From Clostridia bacterium (GTDB lineage Bacteria > Bacillota > Clostridia > Oscillospirales > CAG-382), in assembly GCA_017397955.1 (NCBI GenBank), contig JAFQHL010000008.1, positions 1 to 64,000 on the forward strand: a DNA stretch of 64,000 nt. The letters run 5' to 3'. Position numbers and translations under genes: made by a program. Position 1 is the first letter of the stretch. The number at the start of each line of letters is the position of its first letter. The notes below the pieces were generated by a model, which saw only the letters and a program-made list of their open reading frames with translations, did no database searches and was not told where the DNA came from. Of this stretch, positions 59,997 through 64,000 are shown in pieces.

Positions 59997-60025
59997 ATTA
60001 TAACAGAAAAGTTTTTGTTTTGCAA
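59997..60025 (-). promoter_or_regulatory. Promoter of the SRP RNA
   Basis: On the minus strand, TTGCAA (60020-60025), 17 bases, TATAAT (59997-60002) with extended TGT. It fits a start at about 59990. Confidence 0.82.
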
Positions 60026-60048
60026 TAGTGTTTTTAAAATATTTTCGG

Positions 60049-60077
60049 TTGACAAAACTATTTAATTAGAGTATAAT
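60049..60077 (+). promoter_or_regulatory. Perfect-consensus promoter of the DUF2812-mnmA-hprK-ROK series
   Basis: TTGACA (60049-60054), 17 bases, TATAAT (60072-60077), exact consensus at both boxes and spacer. It is divergent from the SRP RNA promoter. Confidence 0.88.
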
Positions 60078-60128
60078 CGTATTTGGTATATAAGTGCGAA
60101 AATATGACTTATTTTGGAGGTTATTGCT

Positions 60129-60890
60129 TTGAATAAATCTGTTGATAAAAACCTTATAAAATTAAGTGACGGTACAGAGGCTTTTTTGCAGGGCAACGGC
60201 GTGTACTGCATAAACAAAGTTTTCTTTTCTTCCGTTAACGAGGAAAAGTGGTTGAATTTTGTGGCATCGCAGGGGCTGGAGCTTTGCGGCAGAGCCTTTG
60301 GCAAATATTTCTTCAACAAAAACACTCAGGCGGACAGATACTACTATTCCGTTGGCTACTCTTTAGTGTCTTCTTCGCAGGGAGAACTGTGTGATATAAC
60401 CGAAAAGGAAGTAAATCAGCGCGCAGAAGAGAATTGCTTGTTGGTTTGCACCTATTGTACCAAGGTTTATTATAAAACCCTTGTAGGCGGCGCAGGTGCA
60501 AGAGGTGTTGCGTCCGATGCACCCGCTAAGGATGCGGCATCCAAACGTTGCCACGTCAGAAACCGTTTCGTTTTTAACTTAGTGCTGTTTTGCTTTTCTT
60601 TAGGTCTTCTTTGTTACAACCTTATGTACTGGGTGCGTTTTAACGCAAGTAATTATTTTGTAAGGTTCACAAAGGATATGCTTCACGACTATCAGGAAAA
60701 AGAGTTTTCGATTTGGGATGTGACAATAGATTTGCGCGGCTGGTTTGGCGAATTTTCTTGTGTTCCGCACATATCGTTGTTCTTGTTCTTGTCTTTGATT
60801 TTACTGCCATTTGTTGTGTACTATTTTGACCAATATATGTATGCAAGAAGTTTTGAAAAAAGTATGATGAAAAAATGGGCGAAAAAATAA
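60129..60890 (+). CDS. DUF2812-like two-helix membrane protein with CxxC motif
   Basis: 253 residues. The N-terminal part NEEKWLNFVASQGLELCGRAFGKYFF has the EKWLNxMAxxGxxL...YxF pattern of DUF2812. Next a CxxC (CTYCTKVYYKT), then two membrane helices (FVFNLVLFCFSLGLLCYNLMYWV and HISLFLFLSLILLPFVVYYF) around an extracellular loop. Function is unknown; many DUF2812 genes associate with PadR regulators, but none is adjacent here. TTG start chosen with GGAGG eight bases ahead. It overlaps mnmA by 16 bases. Confidence 0.7.
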   Translation: MNKSVDKNLIKLSDGTEAFLQGNGVYCINKVFFSSVNEEKWLNFVASQGLELCGRAFGKYFFNKNTQADRYYYSVGYSLVSSSQGELCDITEKEVNQRAEENCLLVCTYCTKVYYKTLVGGAGARGVASDAPAKDAASKRCHVRNRFVFNLVLFCFSLGLLCYNLMYWVRFNASNYFVRFTKDMLHDYQEKEFSIWDVTIDLRGWFGEFSCVPHISLFLFLSLILLPFVVYYFDQYMYARSFEKSMMKKWAKK

Positions 60891-61897
60891 TTCTCGGGCT
60901 TTCCGGTGGTATGGACAGTGCTTATGTTGCCATACAGCTTCTGGAAGCAGGATATGATGTAACAGGGGTATACGCATTGATGCACGACAGCTGCGACGGT
61001 ACGGATGAAGCTAAGAGACTTGCACGGGCTTTGGGGATTGAGTTGAAGACCGTTGATGCACGCCCAAGCTTTGAAAAAGAGGTGGTTTTGCCTTTTGTAT
61101 CGGATTACGTAAGCGGTCGTACTCCCAACCCCTGTGTGATGTGTAACCCCGCTGTTAAATTTAAAACACTACTTGATGTTGCAGACAGCCTTGGAATTGA
61201 AAAAATTGCAACGGGGCACTATGCAAAGCCGTGTATTTACAACGAAAGGTACAGCTTTGCTCCCTCTGCGGATAAAACAAAAGACCAGTGCTACTTTCTG
61301 TATGGGTTAAGTCAGGAGACGATAAAGCGTACGCTTATGCCTTTGGCACAGGTACTGAAAAATGATATAAAGCAATTCTTTGCCGTTAATAACATATATA
61401 ATTTTACAAAAGGCGAAAGCACGGATATATGCTTTGCCGCCAATGGTTATCGAAGTGTTATCGCTGCCCATACAGAATTACCGCCGGATGGCGATTTCGT
61501 AGACACGCAAGGTCGTGTGTTGGGCAGACACAAAGGTTTACATAATTATACAGTTGGGCAAAGGAAGGGGCTTGGCATTGCTTTGGGTAAGCCTGCTTTT
61601 GTAAAATCACTTGACGGAGCAAATAATAGGGTGGTTTTATCATTTGCCGAGGGGTTTGTAGCAGATGCGTTTAAAGTAAGAGACATTAACTGCGTTGCCG
61701 CATCAGAGGTAAAAGCAGGGGATAGTTATGAGGTTAAAGTAAGGTACAGGGCTGCTGCCGTAAAATGCACCGTGGAATCTGTAGATAAGGGTGTGGTAAC
61801 AGTCAGTTTTGCACAACCGCAAAAGCCGCCCGCGGCGGGGCAGTCTGCGGTTTTTTATATCGATGGCGTTGTAGCGTTTGGCGGTATAATTTGTTAA
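60875..61897 (+). CDS. mnmA: tRNA 2-thiouridylase MnmA (somewhat divergent)
   Basis: 340 residues, slightly short for MnmA. ATP pyrophosphatase P-loop is LGLSGGMDSAYVA. Cysteines are in TPNPCVMCNPAVKFK and ESTDICF, fitting the two active-site Cys of MnmA, and ATGHYAK plus KDQCYFLYGLSQ also match. The C-terminal domain has HNYTVGQRKGLG and a final beta-barrel. Expected reaction: 2-thiolation of U34 of Lys, Glu and Gln tRNAs. Departures such as ICFA for ICFI leave room for a paralog with another role. The 5' end overlaps the preceding gene. Confidence 0.82.
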   Translation: MGEKIILGLSGGMDSAYVAIQLLEAGYDVTGVYALMHDSCDGTDEAKRLARALGIELKTVDARPSFEKEVVLPFVSDYVSGRTPNPCVMCNPAVKFKTLLDVADSLGIEKIATGHYAKPCIYNERYSFAPSADKTKDQCYFLYGLSQETIKRTLMPLAQVLKNDIKQFFAVNNIYNFTKGESTDICFAANGYRSVIAAHTELPPDGDFVDTQGRVLGRHKGLHNYTVGQRKGLGIALGKPAFVKSLDGANNRVVLSFAEGFVADAFKVRDINCVAASEVKAGDSYEVKVRYRAAAVKCTVESVDKGVVTVSFAQPQKPPAAGQSAVFYIDGVVAFGGIIC

Positions 61898-61916
61898 TTA
61901 CGGAGGATGGTTTATT

Positions 61917-62846
61917 ATGGAAGAATACAGCGTTCCCCTTAAACAACTTGTAGAGGAGTTTTCGCTTGAAGGCGTGTTTGTGCCTACAAACATAAACGAT
62001 ATATGCGTAGTGCGTTCCGATGTAAGCCGTCCGGGTCTTCCTCTTTGCGGCTTTTTTGAATATTTTGAGGGTGGACGTATACAGATAATGGGTAAAATGG
62101 AGCTTAGTTACCTGTTTGGCTTGTCTAAAGAAGAACGCAAAAAATCAATTACCGCGTTCCTTTCTCGCAATGTGGTCTGCGTTGTTGTTACAACGGGACT
62201 TGATATACCCGAAGAAATGATAGATTATTTCAGGCAATACAATACTCCGCTTTACAGAACGGCATCAAACACTTCCGATTTTATGGCTGCGCTTATTGCA
62301 TCTCTTAATATACATTTGGCAGAGCGAGTTTCGGTGCATGGTGTTCTGGTAGAGGTTTACGGCGAGGGTGTGCTGTTGCTGGGCGACAGCGGTATGGGTA
62401 AAAGTGAAACAGCGATAGAGCTTGTAAAACGCGGTCACCGTCTTATAGCGGATGATTCCGTTGATATCAAAAGGGTGTCCGCTAAAACACTTGTAGGCTC
62501 CGCACCGGAGCTTATAAGACATTACGTGGAGATGCGAGGTATAGGTATTGTGGACATCCGCCGCATTTTCGGTATGGGTTCCGTAAAACTTAGTGAGAAA
62601 ATAGACTTGATTATAAATATAGAAAACTGGGTCGAGGGCAAAATGTATGAACGTTTTGGGCTTGACGATGAATATACCGATATACTTGGTATTAAAATTC
62701 CGTCCATAACCGTTCCGGTAACCCCGGGACGTAATCTTGCTGTAATAATAGAGATTGCAGCAATGAATCACAGACAAAAAAAGATGGGTTATAACACGGC
62801 AGAAGAGTTTAATAAAAAACTTATGAGTATGTACGGAGAGGGATAA
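61917..62846 (+). CDS. hprK: HPr kinase/phosphorylase
   Basis: 309 residues. P-loop is GDSGMGKS (156-163), preceded by catalytic-region His141 in SVHGVLVEVYG. The HprK signature EMRGIGIVDIRRIFG follows, and the C-terminal PVTPGRNLAVIIEIAAMNHRQK completes the family. It phosphorylates HPr at Ser46 for CcpA-mediated carbon control. GGAGG precedes the ATG; the ROK kinase follows after three bases. Confidence 0.96.
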   Translation: MEEYSVPLKQLVEEFSLEGVFVPTNINDICVVRSDVSRPGLPLCGFFEYFEGGRIQIMGKMELSYLFGLSKEERKKSITAFLSRNVVCVVVTTGLDIPEEMIDYFRQYNTPLYRTASNTSDFMAALIASLNIHLAERVSVHGVLVEVYGEGVLLLGDSGMGKSETAIELVKRGHRLIADDSVDIKRVSAKTLVGSAPELIRHYVEMRGIGIVDIRRIFGMGSVKLSEKIDLIINIENWVEGKMYERFGLDDEYTDILGIKIPSITVPVTPGRNLAVIIEIAAMNHRQKKMGYNTAEEFNKKLMSMYGEG

Positions 62847-62849
62847 TTT

Positions 62850-63806
62850 ATGTATACAATAGGTATAGATTTAGGCGGAACAAACATAAAAGCAGGGCTC
62901 TGTGATAGGGAAGGAAAACTTTTAAAAAAAATGTCTTTGCCCACAAACAGAGAAGCAACCGCAGACAGTATAACGGATGCTATGGCAAAGCTTTGCTATA
63001 TGCTTTTGGACGAAACGGGTATAACTGCAGAACAGGTTGATTGGGTTGGTATCGCCGCTCCCGGCACGGTGGATTTGGAAAAAGGGCTGGTTGTGTTTTG
63101 CAACAATATTCCGTTCTTCAATTATCCTATGGAAAAAGAATTTTGTAAAAGATTTCCGGCAAAGAAGCTGTTTTTGGAGAACGATGCTAACGCTGCTGCA
63201 TTGGGTGAAGTTATTTGCGGTGGTGCCAAAGGTGTGAAAAACGCGGTTATTGTAACATTAGGCACCGGCGTAGGCAGTGGTATAATAATCGATGGTAAAA
63301 TATATTCGGGATTCAACTATGCAGGCGGAGAAATCGGTCATATTGTTATTCAAATGAACGGCAGGGATTGTACTTGCGGAAGAAAGGGCTGTTTTGAGGC
63401 TTATTCTTCTGCAACGGGTCTTATAAAAACCACAAAAGAGGCGATGGATGCCAATAACGATTCTGCTATGTGGGCTGTTGCTGAGGAGAACGGCGGAAAA
63501 GTAAACGGGCAAACAGCATTTATTGCGGCACGCAAAGGTGATGCTGCTGCAAAGCAGGTGGTTGACAGTTATATAGAATCTCTTGCTTGCGGTATTATCA
63601 ATATAATCAATATATTCCAACCGGAAGTTATTTGTATAGGCGGCGGTGTTTCCAACGAAGGCGATAATTTGTTTTTGCCGCTTATGGAATATGTTGACAA
63701 AGAACAGTACTCCAGATACTGTGATAAAACAACCGATATACGCATTGCACTTTTGGGCAATGATGCAGGTATAATCGGTGCCGCAATGCTGGGTAATCAG
63801 CAGTAA
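62850..63806 (+). CDS. ROK family glucokinase
   Basis: 318 residues. The phosphate-binding GIDLGGTNIKAGL lies at the N-terminus, then IAAPGTVD, ENDANAAALGE with the catalytic Asp, and the ROK zinc motif CTCGRKGCFE. It matches clostridial ROK glucokinases that phosphorylate glucose with ATP. The context with hprK agrees with sugar uptake control. GAGAGG precedes the ATG. Lon follows 26 bases later. Confidence 0.93.
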   Translation: MYTIGIDLGGTNIKAGLCDREGKLLKKMSLPTNREATADSITDAMAKLCYMLLDETGITAEQVDWVGIAAPGTVDLEKGLVVFCNNIPFFNYPMEKEFCKRFPAKKLFLENDANAAALGEVICGGAKGVKNAVIVTLGTGVGSGIIIDGKIYSGFNYAGGEIGHIVIQMNGRDCTCGRKGCFEAYSSATGLIKTTKEAMDANNDSAMWAVAEENGGKVNGQTAFIAARKGDAAAKQVVDSYIESLACGIINIINIFQPEVICIGGGVSNEGDNLFLPLMEYVDKEQYSRYCDKTTDIRIALLGNDAGIIGAAMLGNQQ

Positions 63807-63832
63807 ATTTGTAAGGAGTAAACATTATATAC

Positions 63833-64000
63833 ATGCAAAAGATAACCGAGTATGTGGAAAAACAGGTGTTGCCCGCCATAGCGTTGCGCGGGATTGTTGT
63901 TTTTCCAAATATAGTTACAAGCTTTGAATTGGCACGAAAACAATCCATCTGTGCTCTCAAGCGTGCCGAAAACGGCGATAGAAGAATTTTCCTTGTAGCG
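63833..64000 (+). CDS. lon: ATP-dependent Lon protease, N-terminal fragment (runs off window)
   Basis: Fifty-six codons are visible to the window edge. The reading, EKQVLPAIALRGIVVFPNI followed by SFELARKQSICALKRAENGD, is the Lon N-terminal substrate-binding domain (compare LPxLxLRGxVVFPxM...F.vgRxxSixAl). GGAG lies 14 bases before the ATG, which is long; an in-frame ATT nearer the site is a less usual alternative. The rest of the gene lies outside. Confidence 0.85.
   Translation, partial: MQKITEYVEKQVLPAIALRGIVVFPNIVTSFELARKQSICALKRAENGDRRIFLVA

Overview
The window reads as chromosomal DNA of a spore-forming, fermentative, Gram-positive anaerobe of the class Clostridia, most like gut Oscillospirales/Ruminococcaceae. 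This placement is an inference. It rests on spoVAC-spoVAD-spoVAE, HPr kinase, an LTA-synthase-type enzyme, a class B sortase, a pyrophosphate-type phosphofructokinase, bifunctional AdhE, GlnRS beside GluRS, dockerin-like modules, and a large Firmicutes-type SRP RNA directly upstream of dnaX. Most promoters are good sigma-A matches with 17-base spacers, and genes are densely packed. No tRNA, rRNA, transposase, integrase, phage gene or CRISPR array was seen.

Layout. 0-6.1 kb is a carbon and fermentation block: PPi-phosphofructokinase (minus), divergent class II aldolase, adhE, and a phosphotransferase translationally coupled to adhE. 6.2-6.4 kb holds a 56-residue peptide gene with its own promoter and operator-like palindrome. 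From 6.7 to 19.4 kb twelve plus-strand genes run with very short gaps or overlaps and no internal terminator seen: gltX, glnS, two half-size chromate-transporter genes, citrate synthase, two unknown membrane proteins, a double-GNAT protein, a GT2 glycosyltransferase, a DUF1294 protein, a U32 peptidase and a PfkB kinase. A separately promoted double-SIS, MurQ/GKRP-like protein follows.

21.4-31.1 kb (minus) holds a 1430-residue secreted amidase with B-repeats and a FAD oxidoreductase-MATE-LTA synthase operon. Divergent from it, at 31.3-34.2 kb, a CARF-nuclease of the Card1/Can2 type is followed by an ACT-domain protein and its UPF0210 partner. 34.4-41.4 kb is one 2351-residue secreted protein with a dockerin-like module, 15 B-repeats, three discoidin-like domains and a GHL10 glycosidase-like domain. 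41.5-43.9 kb is an ABC importer, followed by a flavin-reductase-like gene, tig-clpP-clpX, sortase B, an acyl-activating enzyme with a dedicated ACP, and spoVAC-AD-AE.

53.4-57.2 kb is a likely accessory block bounded on both sides by near-identical 33-base hairpins: a secreted papain-like/lectin/dockerin protein, a membrane protein, a small beta-rich protein and an XRE regulator. Beyond it are dnaX-ybaB-recR with the SRP RNA, then a DUF2812-like gene, mnmA, hprK, a ROK glucokinase and the start of lon, which runs off the window.

Functional picture: PPi-dependent glycolysis with ethanol/acetyl-CoA fermentation, sugar-phosphate kinases and carbon control (hprK, ROK, PfkB, SIS protein), proteostasis (tig-clpP-clpX, lon), and a heavy investment in very large secreted, repeat-rich, carbohydrate- or wall-directed proteins. 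The most unusual items are the orphan CARF nuclease co-directional with UPF0237/UPF0210, the hairpin-bounded accessory block, the orphan peptide gene and the double-SIS protein lacking the etherase glutamate.
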